64,000 nt of DNA from Bacteroidota bacterium (GCA_018268015.1 JAFDXJ010000041.1:62001-126000), one strand, 5' to 3'; positions 44,977 through 54,674 are shown, numbered from the stretch's first letter. Program-made: numbers and translations. Notes: generated from the letters alone by a model not told the origin.

Positions 44977-45328
44977 CTTCCTTTGATTTTTCTAATAAAA
45001 CATTCACTAAAAAGTTCGTAACCTTTTTTTCTATTACTTTCTTTCTTAAAACTACAATTACAACTGCCAGAATAATGTATAAAAGTGCCACAATACCATA
45101 TCCCAGGTATAAGTTGCCAAATAAGGTTGATAGCCAAGTAGCTATTGTAAGACTAAGAAATAAAAGTATAAAAGTGGCAATTAATCCAAGAACGATAATG
45201 GTAAAAAAAGCTCCGGCGAGTCGGGTTGTTTTTTCTACAGCCTGTAATTTTATAAGAGTAACCCTATTGTGCAAATAGGCCTCTAATTTTTCTTTGGATT
45301 CGGAAAAAAAACGATCTTCATTTTCCAT
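44960..45328 (-). CDS. Phage-holin superfamily III-like membrane protein
   Basis: 122 residues: a charged N-terminal region (ENEDRFFSESKEKLEAYLHNRVTLIKLQAVEKTTR), two hydrophobic helices (about 35-60, 70-95) and a basic tail with VVLRKKVIEKKV. This matches the phage holin superfamily III / DUF1469 layout, widespread in bacterial chromosomes and not by itself a prophage sign. It sits between a YtxH-like protein and an unknown coiled-coil protein, a cluster seen in stress or envelope contexts. A 15-base palindrome lies just upstream. Confidence 0.8.
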   Translation of the reverse strand: MENEDRFFSESKEKLEAYLHNRVTLIKLQAVEKTTRLAGAFFTIIVLGLIATFILLFLSLTIATWLSTLFGNLYLGYGIVALLYIILAVVIVVLRKKVIEKKVTNFLVNVLLEKSKEDENKV

Positions 45329-45366
45329 TATTGATTCATTTATATTTTATTGAAATAATTTAATTT

Positions 45367-45381
45367 ATACCTTAAAGGTAT
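45367..45381. repeat. 15-base palindrome upstream of the holin-like gene
   Basis: ATACCTT-A-AAGGTAT, a perfect 7-base palindrome around one central base, in the gap between the YtxH-like and holin-like genes (minus-strand leader). A further short palindrome TGTATACA follows. It resembles an operator or overlaps a TAnnTTTa-like -7 box on the minus strand. Confidence 0.4.
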
Positions 45382-45397
45382 TATCATGTATACAAGA

Positions 45398-45589
45398 TTA
45401 TGTGCAATCTTCCACTTGTTCATCAAGTTCATCAATCATTGCCATGAGCTTTTCTCCGGCAGTATGGATTTTTTCTTTGATATCTTTGACCATTTCCTTT
45501 CCGGTATCACTTTGCAGGTAAAGGTACACGAATGCACAAGATGCTATTCCGGCTATGAATCCTGAAAAAAAATTACGCTTATCTTGCAT
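45398..45589 (-). CDS. YtxH-like membrane protein
   Basis: 63 residues from the ATG at 45589 (MQDKRNFFSGF). One membrane helix with the FIAGIASCAFVYLYLQSDTGKEM pattern (Gly-rich helix followed by SDTGKEM) is the hallmark of YtxH-like proteins. A short charged helix follows (VKDIKEKIHTAGEKLMAMID). YtxH members are often stress-induced; the role is unproven. A TTG two codons upstream in frame is rejected in favour of the ATG. Divergent from the AI-2E-family transporter. Confidence 0.75.
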   Translation of the reverse strand: MQDKRNFFSGFIAGIASCAFVYLYLQSDTGKEMVKDIKEKIHTAGEKLMAMIDELDEQVEDCT

Positions 45590-45658
45590 AACCAATTATT
45601 TTTACTTTTTAGACAATATATGAAAAGTTACAATCTTTGTACCAATTAAACAAAATAA

Positions 45659-46771
45659 ATGGATCCCAATAAAGAATACGTTATTAATAAATATATTTTT
45701 GCTTTTATATTATTCTGTTTCGGGCTGATACTGGTTTTCAGCCTGATGCAATTCTTTACCGCATTTTTAGGCGCTACCATTTTCTATGTGTTGAGCAGGC
45801 CTGCATTGGTTTGGATGTTAGATAAGAAAAAGTGGAATAAAAACCTGGCTGCGATTCTTGTTATACTGGTAACATTTTTTATTATTTTATTACCTATTTC
45901 ATTATTGGTTATTTTATTGTTCAACAAAGTAAGTACCGTCGTATCTAATCCAAATGATATCATACATACATTTAAGAATTTCGATGCAATCATTTTTGAA
46001 AAAACAAGTATTCATATTATTGCGGATAATACGATTAGCAAAGCCCAGGAAATGATTTCCGAAGTCTTGAAAGCTGTATTTAACCAGGGCTTAGGGATTG
46101 TCAGTTCATTAATCATGATGTATTTTTTCCTGTTTTTTATGATTAAGAATACCAATCGAATGGAAGCTTCTATTGTTTATTACCTGCCTTTTAAAGGCGA
46201 AAAAATTAAACGCTTTGGCGAAGAACTGGTTGCCCAGACATTCAGTAATGCGATTGGCATACCTACGATAGCGGTATTGCAAGGGTTACTCGGTTTTGCA
46301 TGTTATAAAATTGTTGGCATCAATGAACCCGGTTTTTGGGGGGTTATTACCGGCTTCACCTCAGTGATACCTGTTGTGGGATGTGGCATAGTATGGCTGC
46401 CAATGGCATTTTTTCAAATTGTTGACGGGAATTATGGCATGGGTATATTCATCTTACTTTGGGGCGCGCTTATAATGGGGCTCATGGATAATGTAATTCG
46501 TTTTGTATTGGCAAAAAAAATGGCCGATGTCCATCCGATCATTACAGTCCTGGGTATTATCATGGGCTTAAAATACTTTGGCATAGTTGGGTTGATATTT
46601 GGGCCATTGCTTATTTCCTATTTTCTTTTATTGCTTCAGATATATTACCTGGAATTTCAAAAACCGGTTGCTCCTGTTAAAAATAAACCCAGGCAACTGG
46701 TGCCTAGTTTTATGCAACCTTTATTAGGGATCAAAAAATCATCCAAGCCAAGAAAGAACGAAAATTCATAA
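45659..46771 (+). CDS. AI-2E-family transporter (membrane permease)
   Basis: 370-residue inner-membrane protein with about eight hydrophobic segments. It contains the family core GIPTIAVLQGLLGFACYKI, PGFWGVITGFTSVIPVVGCG and the LGIIMGLKYFGIVGLIFGPLL repeat, plus a basic C-terminal tail. The family (PF01594) includes the autoinducer-2 exporter TqsA and a sodium/proton antiporter, so the substrate is open. It is followed by pyrD with 44 bases between. Confidence 0.9.
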   Translation: MDPNKEYVINKYIFAFILFCFGLILVFSLMQFFTAFLGATIFYVLSRPALVWMLDKKKWNKNLAAILVILVTFFIILLPISLLVILLFNKVSTVVSNPNDIIHTFKNFDAIIFEKTSIHIIADNTISKAQEMISEVLKAVFNQGLGIVSSLIMMYFFLFFMIKNTNRMEASIVYYLPFKGEKIKRFGEELVAQTFSNAIGIPTIAVLQGLLGFACYKIVGINEPGFWGVITGFTSVIPVVGCGIVWLPMAFFQIVDGNYGMGIFILLWGALIMGLMDNVIRFVLAKKMADVHPIITVLGIIMGLKYFGIVGLIFGPLLISYFLLLLQIYYLEFQKPVAPVKNKPRQLVPSFMQPLLGIKKSSKPRKNENS

Positions 46772-46815
46772 GTACGGTTTATTAAAAATGTTTTTTCAAA
46801 CTTTATCTTCGCGCC

Positions 46816-47868
46816 ATGTTTTATCCATTGCTGCGTAAATGCTTGTTTTTATTGCCGCCTGAAACAGCGCATCAAGTTTCTATGAAATTTTTAAAAGGCT
46901 GTTGCAGCATCTCCTTTATTCAGCGATCCATTGCCCATTCATTTGCCCTTCAAGAGACTTCATTCTGCAAAATTATTTTTGGTCTCCCCTTTCGAAACCC
47001 TGTTGGGCTCGGCGCCGGCTTTGATAAAAATGCATTGTATCTGCGTGAATTGAATAGCTTAGGATTTGGTTTTCTGGAAATTGGAACCGTGACTCCATTA
47101 CCACAAAAAGGAAATGAAAAGCCAAGGCTTTTCCGCTTGCCAAAAGATAAGGCGCTAATTAACCGGATGGGTTTTAATAATGATGGCGTACACATCATTA
47201 AGAAAAGGCTGGAAAATTGGAAACAGCAACATGGACAGGATCAGAACAGGATGATCATAGGCGGGAATATCGGGAAAAATAAAATTACGGCCAATGAGCA
47301 GGCGTGGAAAGATTATGAAATTTGTTTTAATGATTTATTTGATGTTGTTGATTATTTTACTGTGAATGTAAGTAGCCCGAATACGCCCGGTTTACGTGAA
47401 TTGCAGGAAAAAAATGTACTAAAAAATATTCTGGAAAATTTGCAAAAAATAAATTTAGCTAAAGAAACTCCTAAACCTATACTCTTAAAAATTGCACCAG
47501 ACCTTTCACAAGAGCAATTAAATGATATCATAGAACTGGCTATAGAAGTGAATTTAGCTGGCCTGGTCATTTCCAATACTACCATTTCCAGGGATGGTTT
47601 ATCCACGCCGATGAATGAATTAAATAAAATGGGGAATGGTGGACTGAGTGGAAAGCCCGTTCAAAAGAAATCAACAGAGATGCTACAATATTTCCATGAC
47701 AAAACCGGTGGTGCTATCCCGCTCATTGCGAGTGGGGGCATTTTTACTGGTTTGGATGCATCAGAAAAATTTCAGAAGGGTGCAAGCCTGGTACAGGTAT
47801 GGACTGGATTTATTTATGAAGGGCCAACTATTGTAAAAAAAATTTTGAAGCATTTAAATAAAAAATAA
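46816..47868 (+). CDS. pyrD: Dihydroorotate dehydrogenase, class 2 (quinone)
   Basis: Oxidises dihydroorotate to orotate with quinone as acceptor, the fourth step of pyrimidine synthesis. 350 residues with an N-terminal membrane-association helix (about 1-30, YPLLRKCLFLLPPETAHQVS). Signature parts: NPVGLGAGFDKNA (about 60-72), EIGTVTPLPQKGNEKPRLFR, catalytic Ser region NVSSPNTPGLRELQ (about 185) and LIASGGIFTG. A near-consensus -7 box TATCTTCG (46804-46811) lies 4 bases before the ATG. TerC follows 7 bases later. Confidence 0.96.
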   Translation: MFYPLLRKCLFLLPPETAHQVSMKFLKGCCSISFIQRSIAHSFALQETSFCKIIFGLPFRNPVGLGAGFDKNALYLRELNSLGFGFLEIGTVTPLPQKGNEKPRLFRLPKDKALINRMGFNNDGVHIIKKRLENWKQQHGQDQNRMIIGGNIGKNKITANEQAWKDYEICFNDLFDVVDYFTVNVSSPNTPGLRELQEKNVLKNILENLQKINLAKETPKPILLKIAPDLSQEQLNDIIELAIEVNLAGLVISNTTISRDGLSTPMNELNKMGNGGLSGKPVQKKSTEMLQYFHDKTGGAIPLIASGGIFTGLDASEKFQKGASLVQVWTGFIYEGPTIVKKILKHLNKK

Positions 47869-47875
47869 TAATATT

Positions 47876-48652
47876 ATGAGTCATCTGTTTACGGGTGAAG
47901 GTATCATTAGTTTTTTTATCCTCGTCATTCTTGAAATTGTACTGGGCATAGATAATGTGATTTTTGTAAGTATTATTATGAACAGGCTTGCTAAAGAACT
48001 GCAAAACCGTGCCAGGTGGATGTGGATGTTTTGCGGAATGATTGTGCGTACCGCTTTACTATTTGCCTTATCCTGGCTATTGACACAAAAAGGGATTGCC
48101 TTATTTACCCTTTGGGGGAAAGGATTTGATATTGCAAGCCTTGTGATGTTGGGAGGAGGTCTTTTCCTGATTTATAAAACCGTGATGGAAATTCATCATA
48201 AATTGGAAGGGGAAGATGCAACTGAAAGTAATGCTAAACAGAATCATCTTCGATTTGGCCATGCCATGGTGCAGATCGTGTTGATTGATACAATTTTTAG
48301 TTTTGATAGTATTATCACAGCCGCTGGAACAGCAAAACATTTGGAAATAATGATTGCCGCAGTCATTGTTGCGATGATTGTGATGTTTCTTTTCAGTTCT
48401 GCAATTTCAAAATTTATCCATCAGCATCCTACTATTAAGATGCTGGCCTTATCATTCCTGGTGATGATTGGCTTTGTATTGTTGGTAGAAGGTTGGGATA
48501 GCGAGCGAGCTCACGCATTGAACCTGAAAAATTATGTATATTTTGCCATGGCTTTTTCAATAGCAGTAGAAATGTTGAATATGCGTATCAGAAAAAATTC
48601 TTCATCTAAAGCTGTGTCCTTACGAGAACCTGTATTGGATAAAAAGGAATAA
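47876..48652 (+). CDS. TerC-family integral membrane protein
   Basis: 258 residues with about seven hydrophobic helices: ILEIVLGIDNVIFVSIIMNRL (conserved Asp of TerC), VQIVLIDTIFSFDSIITAAG and LSFLVMIGFVLLVEGW. The family includes tellurite-resistance proteins and manganese exporters (Alx/MeeY type). The seen Asp-containing motifs fit a metal-ion transporter, but the ion is not determined. It is 7 bases after pyrD and probably in the same transcript. Confidence 0.9.
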   Translation: MSHLFTGEGIISFFILVILEIVLGIDNVIFVSIIMNRLAKELQNRARWMWMFCGMIVRTALLFALSWLLTQKGIALFTLWGKGFDIASLVMLGGGLFLIYKTVMEIHHKLEGEDATESNAKQNHLRFGHAMVQIVLIDTIFSFDSIITAAGTAKHLEIMIAAVIVAMIVMFLFSSAISKFIHQHPTIKMLALSFLVMIGFVLLVEGWDSERAHALNLKNYVYFAMAFSIAVEMLNMRIRKNSSSKAVSLREPVLDKKE

Positions 48653-48670
48653 AGTCTAATTAAGCCTCTC

Positions 48671-51181
48671 TTATAAGCTCAGGCGAAATCCAAAGAAGAC
48701 ACCAAAACGCTGCGAATTCACACTGGGCAAAGGTTGTGGTAATAAACGCCATAGAAAATCTACTCTAAAAAATTTGAGAATATTATCCACTCCGGTACCA
48801 ATTTCAAGATAAGGTTTACCATCAAGTGATTGAAAAGGGAAATTTTGTATGAGATTCAATTGTTTATTTTCATTGCTTAAATTGCCTATAATAGCTTTTG
48901 CTTCCCAAAACTGCCGTAGTTTTAGTTTACGCGTTATAGGAATAAACTTAAATATTCCACTACCAATGTTGTGTTCGATATTTATACCGGCATATTCATC
49001 CGTTAAATATTCAAAGCGGTTCATTAAATTAAAAGAATAACGGCTGTAATAATACCATTCATTCCCCGGTAAAATATCTAGTAAATTATAAGGTAAGGTG
49101 CCAAAGATTTTGCCTGCATAGATATTGTAATACATATTTCCATAAGGGGATAAATTCAGGTAATCACTCACGGAAAAATCTATTTTATTGTAGGTGTAAC
49201 TGCTGTTTAAAACATTTTTAAATCCATGTGTATATTTTAGTTCTATGATTGGTAAATCACTCCCCAGGCTGGTTCTGCTGAAATTATCAATTAATGTTCT
49301 TTCATTAAAAGCATATCGTATCCGTAGGATTGTTTCAAAATCATTTAAAGATTCACCGTCCTGTGATGGAAACAAATCTTTTCCGGGAAGATTTTGTAAA
49401 GGGGTATATTTTTTTGAAATAGCCGTCAGCCCAAACCCAAAGCCGTGTTCATTTTCTTTATAAAATTCAAACTTTTTTTCTTCAATGTTTTGGAATTTTG
49501 AAGGCACGCCGGGTTTTCTTAAAAACAGGCCGAATAAATTGTCGGTTCCTAATTGATCATAATACACCACTCCATTATCCAAATCATTTTTGTAGGAAAG
49601 AGAAATATACGACCAGGGATCCCGGCTCCATAAATATTTCATTTCAGCTTTGCCCTTAAATTTCTGATCGGAAAAACCATAAGCTACATAGCCGTTTAAA
49701 TTTAGTTTTTTATTGAAACCTTCATTGGTGGCTACATCAAATCGAAGACGGGTGCCTTCCCAAGAATTCCCGCTAAGCCAATAATACCAGGGCCCGATAC
49801 GGATGTTACCAAGGTCTTTTGTGCCGGTAAAAAGAAAATTTAAGGTATTTCTATAATGAATATATGCGGGCATCTTTTCCAGGGTATCCAATAAGGTATA
49901 AATGGATTGTTCATTTTTATTTAAAGGCTCATGACGGTTTTCCTCCCAAAAACTATTTGTTTTCTCCTGCTGTCCAGGCAATAAAATAATATCTTCAGCG
50001 CTTTTATTTTCTTGTAATTTTTGAGTTATAGAATCACTATTCGTGAGCACTTTAGTATAAGTAGCTGTTTTCCTGCCTTTGAAAGCAATATGATTATTAC
50101 CCAGTGGTGCAATGTCTGCTACAAACTTATCTTTATATAAGAACCATGTGCTGTCATGAAGCAGTTTGAATTCCTGGATAATAGATAAGCCCTTTATGAA
50201 ATTGATATTTGCATCAGAGGAAGGTCGCAGTGTTATTTTTTGAATGGCAAAAGAAGTATCATTGATCCAGGCATCGCCTGTAAACGTATTTTCTCCTTTT
50301 CTTTTAGGAGTAAAAAATAAATGCACCAGCCTTTTATTATTCAGGTATTGAGTGTCCATTAATTGAAAAGAATAAAAATGGTCGCCAAAATCGCTAAAGG
50401 GGCTGACAAAATTTTTATCAAAAACCGGTATGCTATTATTATACACATCTACATTTTGGTATGTGGCGCCCAATTGTTTCATGATGCTTTCATTATCTAT
50501 ACCATTGGTAATGGTACCTTTAATTTCTTCCCTTGTACGGGGAGGTTTATTTTGATGATAATAATCGGATAATGTTTCTATCAAATAAACAGGCAAAAAA
50601 GGTCTTTTTTCCGATGTGCTGTCCATAAAATCGAGTGCAAAGTTCAAAGGTTTTAAAATCTTATTATTTTCTAATTTCTCCCTGTTGATGTTATCAATAT
50701 CCAATTCCAGTTTATTGTAGATTTCATAGGAATAGTTTTGCCAATGTTCCCGGTCATTGAATAATTTCCTGGACATTATTTTTTTCCAAAACCATAAGGC
50801 ACGGTCATATTTCACTTTTACTATTGCTTCTGCCTGTGACTGCACATTTAATTTGAAAGTAGTATAAACCGTATCTTTTAATTGAGATACGGGGATAAGT
50901 GCAAGCTCATAACCCACCGCATCAATGGCCAATGTATCCGAAGGAAGAATATTGTCCATGAAGAGAGAAAATTTACCCAAAGAATCAGATAAAGTACCCC
51001 GGCCATCTATTTTAAAATAAATTGAAACAAAAGGTATAGGCTCATCACTTTGGCGATCCTGTACCTCTCCTTGTAAATATTTCCCCTGCGCCTTTAAGCC
51101 TGCGCCCAATAGACAAAATGTAAAAAGAAAAAGACAGAAACAATGCTTCCACATAAAACGATCTGCATGAATTAAAGCCAT
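48671..51181 (-). CDS. DUF5686-like outer-membrane protein with carboxypeptidase-like domain
   Basis: 836 residues: signal peptide (HCFCLFLFTFCLLGAGLKAQ), then a CarboxypepD_reg-like domain (about 32-115: LQGEVQDRQSDEPIPFVSI, LGKFSLF, IDAVGYELALIPV). The long C-terminal part has the DUF5686 pattern (FVSPFSDFGDHFYSFQL, then KRKGENTFTGDAWI) and ends in beta strands (RFGVFFGFRLSL). Function unknown; probably in the outer membrane. An ATG at 51154 (MWKHCF) would give a cleaner signal peptide and is equally plausible. Convergent with TerC. Confidence 0.85.
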   Translation of the reverse strand: MALIHADRFMWKHCFCLFLFTFCLLGAGLKAQGKYLQGEVQDRQSDEPIPFVSIYFKIDGRGTLSDSLGKFSLFMDNILPSDTLAIDAVGYELALIPVSQLKDTVYTTFKLNVQSQAEAIVKVKYDRALWFWKKIMSRKLFNDREHWQNYSYEIYNKLELDIDNINREKLENNKILKPLNFALDFMDSTSEKRPFLPVYLIETLSDYYHQNKPPRTREEIKGTITNGIDNESIMKQLGATYQNVDVYNNSIPVFDKNFVSPFSDFGDHFYSFQLMDTQYLNNKRLVHLFFTPKRKGENTFTGDAWINDTSFAIQKITLRPSSDANINFIKGLSIIQEFKLLHDSTWFLYKDKFVADIAPLGNNHIAFKGRKTATYTKVLTNSDSITQKLQENKSAEDIILLPGQQEKTNSFWEENRHEPLNKNEQSIYTLLDTLEKMPAYIHYRNTLNFLFTGTKDLGNIRIGPWYYWLSGNSWEGTRLRFDVATNEGFNKKLNLNGYVAYGFSDQKFKGKAEMKYLWSRDPWSYISLSYKNDLDNGVVYYDQLGTDNLFGLFLRKPGVPSKFQNIEEKKFEFYKENEHGFGFGLTAISKKYTPLQNLPGKDLFPSQDGESLNDFETILRIRYAFNERTLIDNFSRTSLGSDLPIIELKYTHGFKNVLNSSYTYNKIDFSVSDYLNLSPYGNMYYNIYAGKIFGTLPYNLLDILPGNEWYYYSRYSFNLMNRFEYLTDEYAGINIEHNIGSGIFKFIPITRKLKLRQFWEAKAIIGNLSNENKQLNLIQNFPFQSLDGKPYLEIGTGVDNILKFFRVDFLWRLLPQPLPSVNSQRFGVFFGFRLSL

Positions 51182-51299
51182 AAAATTAATGGCTGCTATG
51201 AAGCTGCTCCAAAATGCAAATCAATATTAACATGAGTTTACGTTTGAGAGTTTCTTTGAAATCATTTTGCAAAATTGTAATATTGCAAAATCTTTTGGA

Positions 51300-52493
51300 A
51301 TGAACGAACAAATTTCATCGAACGAATCTATCCCTTCAAATAATAAAAAAATCATTATTTTAGGCAGCGGCCCTAATCGTATAGGCCAGGGAATTGAGTT
51401 TGACTATTGTTGTGTACACGGCTTAATGGCTATCAAGGAATGTGGTTATGAAGCGATTATGATCAATTGTAACCCCGAAACCGTTTCTACCGATTTTGAT
51501 GTAGCGGATAAATTATACTTTGAACCCGTTTTTTGGGAAAATCTCCTGGAAATTATTGAACTGGAAAAACCGGTTGGCATCATCGTTCAACTGGGTGGGC
51601 AAACTGCCCTCAAACTGGCTAAGCGCTTGCATTTGAACGGCTACAAGATTATCGGCACCTCATTTGACGATATGGATATTGCAGAAGACAGGGGCCGGTT
51701 TAGTGATATGTTGAAAGAGTTGGATATTCCATACCCTAAATATGGTACAGCGTTTAATGCGGATGAAGCCATCGAAGTGGCTGCTACAGTTGGTTACCCT
51801 GTTTTGGTAAGGCCGAGTTATGTACTGGGAGGACAGCGGATGCGGATTGTGATCAATGATGAAGAACTTGAAAAGGCTGTGGTTAGTCTTGTAAAACATT
51901 TACCCGGAAATAAAATTTTAATAGATCATTTCCTGGATCGTTGCCAGGAAGCGGAAGTGGACGCCATTTTTGATGGGGAAAACTTCCATGTCATGGGTGT
52001 GATGGAACATATAGAACCTGCAGGCATTCATAGTGGCGACAGCCATGCCGTATTGCCGGCTTTTAATCTTACACCCTTGATTATTACCACAATGGAATAT
52101 TATGCAGAGAAAATTGCCCGTGCATTGAATATCCGCGGTTTAATAAATATTCAGTTTGCTATCAAAGATGGGAATGTCTATGTTATTGAAGCCAATCCTC
52201 GCGCCTCAAGAACTACTCCATTTATTGCTAAGGCTTATGGGATTCCTTATCTCAATATTGCAACTAAAGTGATGTTGGGAGATGCTAAACTGACTGATTT
52301 TAAATTTGAGAAAAAATTATCCGGCTTCGCCATAAAAGAGCCGGTTTTCAGTTTTGATAAATTTCCTTCGGTAAACAAAGAACTTGGCCCTGAAATGAAA
52401 AGTACGGGTGAAGCAATCCGGTTTATCAAAGATTTACGCGACCCCTACTTCCGTAATTTGTTCAAAGAAAAAAGCATGTATTTAAGTAAATAA
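51300..52493 (+). CDS. carB: Carbamoyl-phosphate synthase large subunit, C-terminal half only
   Basis: The carbamate-phosphorylating synthetase half of CarB as a separate 397-residue gene. After a short polar leader it starts at the second-half signature GSGPNRIGQGIEFDYCC and carries INCNPETVSTDFDVADKLYF, IVQLGGQTALKLA, ATP-grasp RPSYVLGGQRM, MEHIEPAGIHSGDS and EANPRASRTTPF. It stops after STGEAIRFIKDLRDPYF, without the C-terminal MGS regulatory domain, as I expect for this phylum. Normal CarB is one chain of about 940-1070 residues; the first half is absent here and must be encoded elsewhere. The ATG at 51300 is preferred over an upstream alternative at 51267. Confidence 0.93.
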   Translation: MNEQISSNESIPSNNKKIIILGSGPNRIGQGIEFDYCCVHGLMAIKECGYEAIMINCNPETVSTDFDVADKLYFEPVFWENLLEIIELEKPVGIIVQLGGQTALKLAKRLHLNGYKIIGTSFDDMDIAEDRGRFSDMLKELDIPYPKYGTAFNADEAIEVAATVGYPVLVRPSYVLGGQRMRIVINDEELEKAVVSLVKHLPGNKILIDHFLDRCQEAEVDAIFDGENFHVMGVMEHIEPAGIHSGDSHAVLPAFNLTPLIITTMEYYAEKIARALNIRGLINIQFAIKDGNVYVIEANPRASRTTPFIAKAYGIPYLNIATKVMLGDAKLTDFKFEKKLSGFAIKEPVFSFDKFPSVNKELGPEMKSTGEAIRFIKDLRDPYFRNLFKEKSMYLSK

Positions 52494-52531
52494 TCTGCTT
52501 ATTCCAATGAATGGTTTGGCATGAATGGCTA

Positions 52532-52562
52532 TTGTATTTCTACCATAGCAATTGTAGATTTA
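52532..52562 (+). promoter_or_regulatory. Candidate promoter for comEC
   Basis: TTG at 52532-52534, a 20-base spacer, then TAGATTTA (52555-52562), one base off TAnnTTTG. It ends 4 bases before the comEC ATG, giving a nearly leaderless mRNA. Confidence 0.35.
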
Positions 52563-52566
52563 TATC

Positions 52567-54645
52567 ATGCTGCCTTATGCTCCAAAAGCTTTTAAAAAGT
52601 ATCCTTTTTTTCGCCTTTTATGCCCACTCATTTTAGGCATTTTATGGCAATGGTATTTACCCGCTCATATTTCTGTTATTTATGGTGCTATCATTATCGT
52701 CGTATGTCTATATATCCTATCCGGTTCATTAGGTTATTTTACAAAGTATGCTTTACGCTGGCTGAGTGGCTTGTATTTTAATCTTTTTTTTCTTTTGGTT
52801 GGCACATTTATAACTTATCATGCCAATCCTAAACATCAACCATTTTATTTTGAAAAATCTTATACGCAGGGAGATTTATACTCTTTCACTTTACTAGAAC
52901 CATTGGTTGAAAAAGATAAAACCTATAGTGCCATGGCTGAAATAGAAGGAATTTTTAAAAAAGGACATTGGCAAAATGCAACCGGGAAAATCCGGGTTTA
53001 TTTTTTTAAAAATGATTTTTCTGATGACTTGCACTATGGGACAAGATTGTTTTCCAGGCAAAATATTTTGCAAATAAAAAATAGTGGTAACCCGCATTCC
53101 TTTGATTATAAAAGTTATGCGCTTTTTCACGGGTTTGCAGGGCAGGTATTTTTGAAGCGAGGGGATTATATTCTGGTTTCACAAGGAAAAGTTTCCTTTA
53201 TTCAAAAAGCATTATTCCAGTGTAGGGCATCAACTATCAGGATTATTAAAAAGAATATTCCCGGCCCTGGTCAACAAGGTGTTGCAGAAGCACTATTGAT
53301 AGGCTATCGGGATGACCTGGATAAGTCTTTGGTACAAGCATACAGCAATACAGGAGTGGTACACATTATTGCCATCAGTGGCTTACACCTGGGAATGATA
53401 TTTGTGTTAATAAGCAGTATTTTATCCGGCTTTAAAAAGGTAAAAGGATATCGCTTTTTTCGCCCGGTAATCATTTTATTGATATTATGGGGATTCACCT
53501 TCTTAGCGGGGGCTGTGCCTTCTGTCCTACGTTCTGCAGTCATGTTTTCCTTTCTCGTAATAGGCGAAGCATGGGAGAGAAAAACGAATACTTTAAACAC
53601 ATTAGCTGCCGCCGCTTTCTTTTTACTGCTAATCAATCCTTTCATGCTTTGGGATGTTGGTTTTCAACTCTCATTTGCGGCTGTCGCCGGAATTGTAAGT
53701 TTTTTATGGCCCATTAATAACTGGCTCTATTTTGAAAATAAAATCATCATAAAAATTTGGTTATTGATTTCCATCACGATTTCTGCACAAATTTTTACTT
53801 TACCCTTAGTACTTTATTATTTTCATCAGTTTCCGGTTTTCTTTTTAATAAGCAATCTTGTGGTTGTTCCTTTATCGGGAATAATATTATACGGAGAATT
53901 ATTACTTGTATGTTTTTCATTTTCAGGTATTGCCTCAAAATATATAGGCAAGGTACTTGATTTTTTGCTTTCTTATATGAATCATTTTATCATGCACATG
54001 GATAACCTTCCATTTGCAAGAGTTACCGGGATTCAGCTCAATATTTTTGAAACCATGCTGATGTTCCTGATGATAGGTGGAGCATTGTTTTTTTTATTAT
54101 ATAAAAAAAAGGCAGGCCTGTGGTTTGCTTTTATGGCTACCATTATTTTTTCAATATTCATCTCTTTCGAAAAAGTGTCGTACAATTTTCATCATTTATT
54201 GATTGTTTATAATGTACCGGGAAATTCTGCCATAGACATCATAGCCGGTCGGGAGGCCTATTTTTGGGGGGATAGTCTAGTCGTCAATAACCCGGATAAA
54301 ATGAGGTATAATATTTCGCCTGTAAGGAATTTCTATCGAATTAAAAATGAAAATCAATTGTTGAAAACCGCACATATTGAAATAAATAAGAAAGAAATTT
54401 TTTTTGTGGGAGAATATTTGCCGGATAAAAAAGATACCGGAAAAATCAATGCCGATATTCTGATTATTTCCCGAAACCCTATGTATGAAGTGAATGATCT
54501 TAATCAGGTATATCAATATAGATTACTGGTTTTGGACAGCAGTGTGCCATTGTGGAAAACAGAAAAATGGAAAAGAGATTGCGACAGTTTACATTTGCGT
54601 TTCCATTCAGTAAGTGCTTCAGGCGCTTTCGTAATGGGATTATAA
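52567..54645 (+). CDS. comEC: ComEC/Rec2-family competence protein
   Basis: Multi-pass membrane channel for single-stranded DNA entry in transformation. 692 residues: N-terminal helices and a DUF4131-like region (to about 210), then the competence core with IAISGLHLGMIFVLISSI and FLAGAVPSVLRSAVMFSFLVIGE, followed by about seven helices (to about 540). The C-terminal 150 residues are beta-rich but lack the HxHxDH motif, so the metallo-beta-lactamase domain of some ComEC proteins is missing. Other competence genes are not in the window. Confidence 0.9.
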   Translation: MLPYAPKAFKKYPFFRLLCPLILGILWQWYLPAHISVIYGAIIIVVCLYILSGSLGYFTKYALRWLSGLYFNLFFLLVGTFITYHANPKHQPFYFEKSYTQGDLYSFTLLEPLVEKDKTYSAMAEIEGIFKKGHWQNATGKIRVYFFKNDFSDDLHYGTRLFSRQNILQIKNSGNPHSFDYKSYALFHGFAGQVFLKRGDYILVSQGKVSFIQKALFQCRASTIRIIKKNIPGPGQQGVAEALLIGYRDDLDKSLVQAYSNTGVVHIIAISGLHLGMIFVLISSILSGFKKVKGYRFFRPVIILLILWGFTFLAGAVPSVLRSAVMFSFLVIGEAWERKTNTLNTLAAAAFFLLLINPFMLWDVGFQLSFAAVAGIVSFLWPINNWLYFENKIIIKIWLLISITISAQIFTLPLVLYYFHQFPVFFLISNLVVVPLSGIILYGELLLVCFSFSGIASKYIGKVLDFLLSYMNHFIMHMDNLPFARVTGIQLNIFETMLMFLMIGGALFFLLYKKKAGLWFAFMATIIFSIFISFEKVSYNFHHLLIVYNVPGNSAIDIIAGREAYFWGDSLVVNNPDKMRYNISPVRNFYRIKNENQLLKTAHIEINKKEIFFVGEYLPDKKDTGKINADILIISRNPMYEVNDLNQVYQYRLLVLDSSVPLWKTEKWKRDCDSLHLRFHSVSASGAFVMGL

Positions 54646-54674
54646 TTTTTCCTAAAGTTCTAATGTAAACAATT

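Noticed and set aside
44960..45328. Holin-like gene as sign of a prophage
   Set aside because: No lysin, capsid, integrase or terminase genes nearby; the family is common in non-phage chromosomes.
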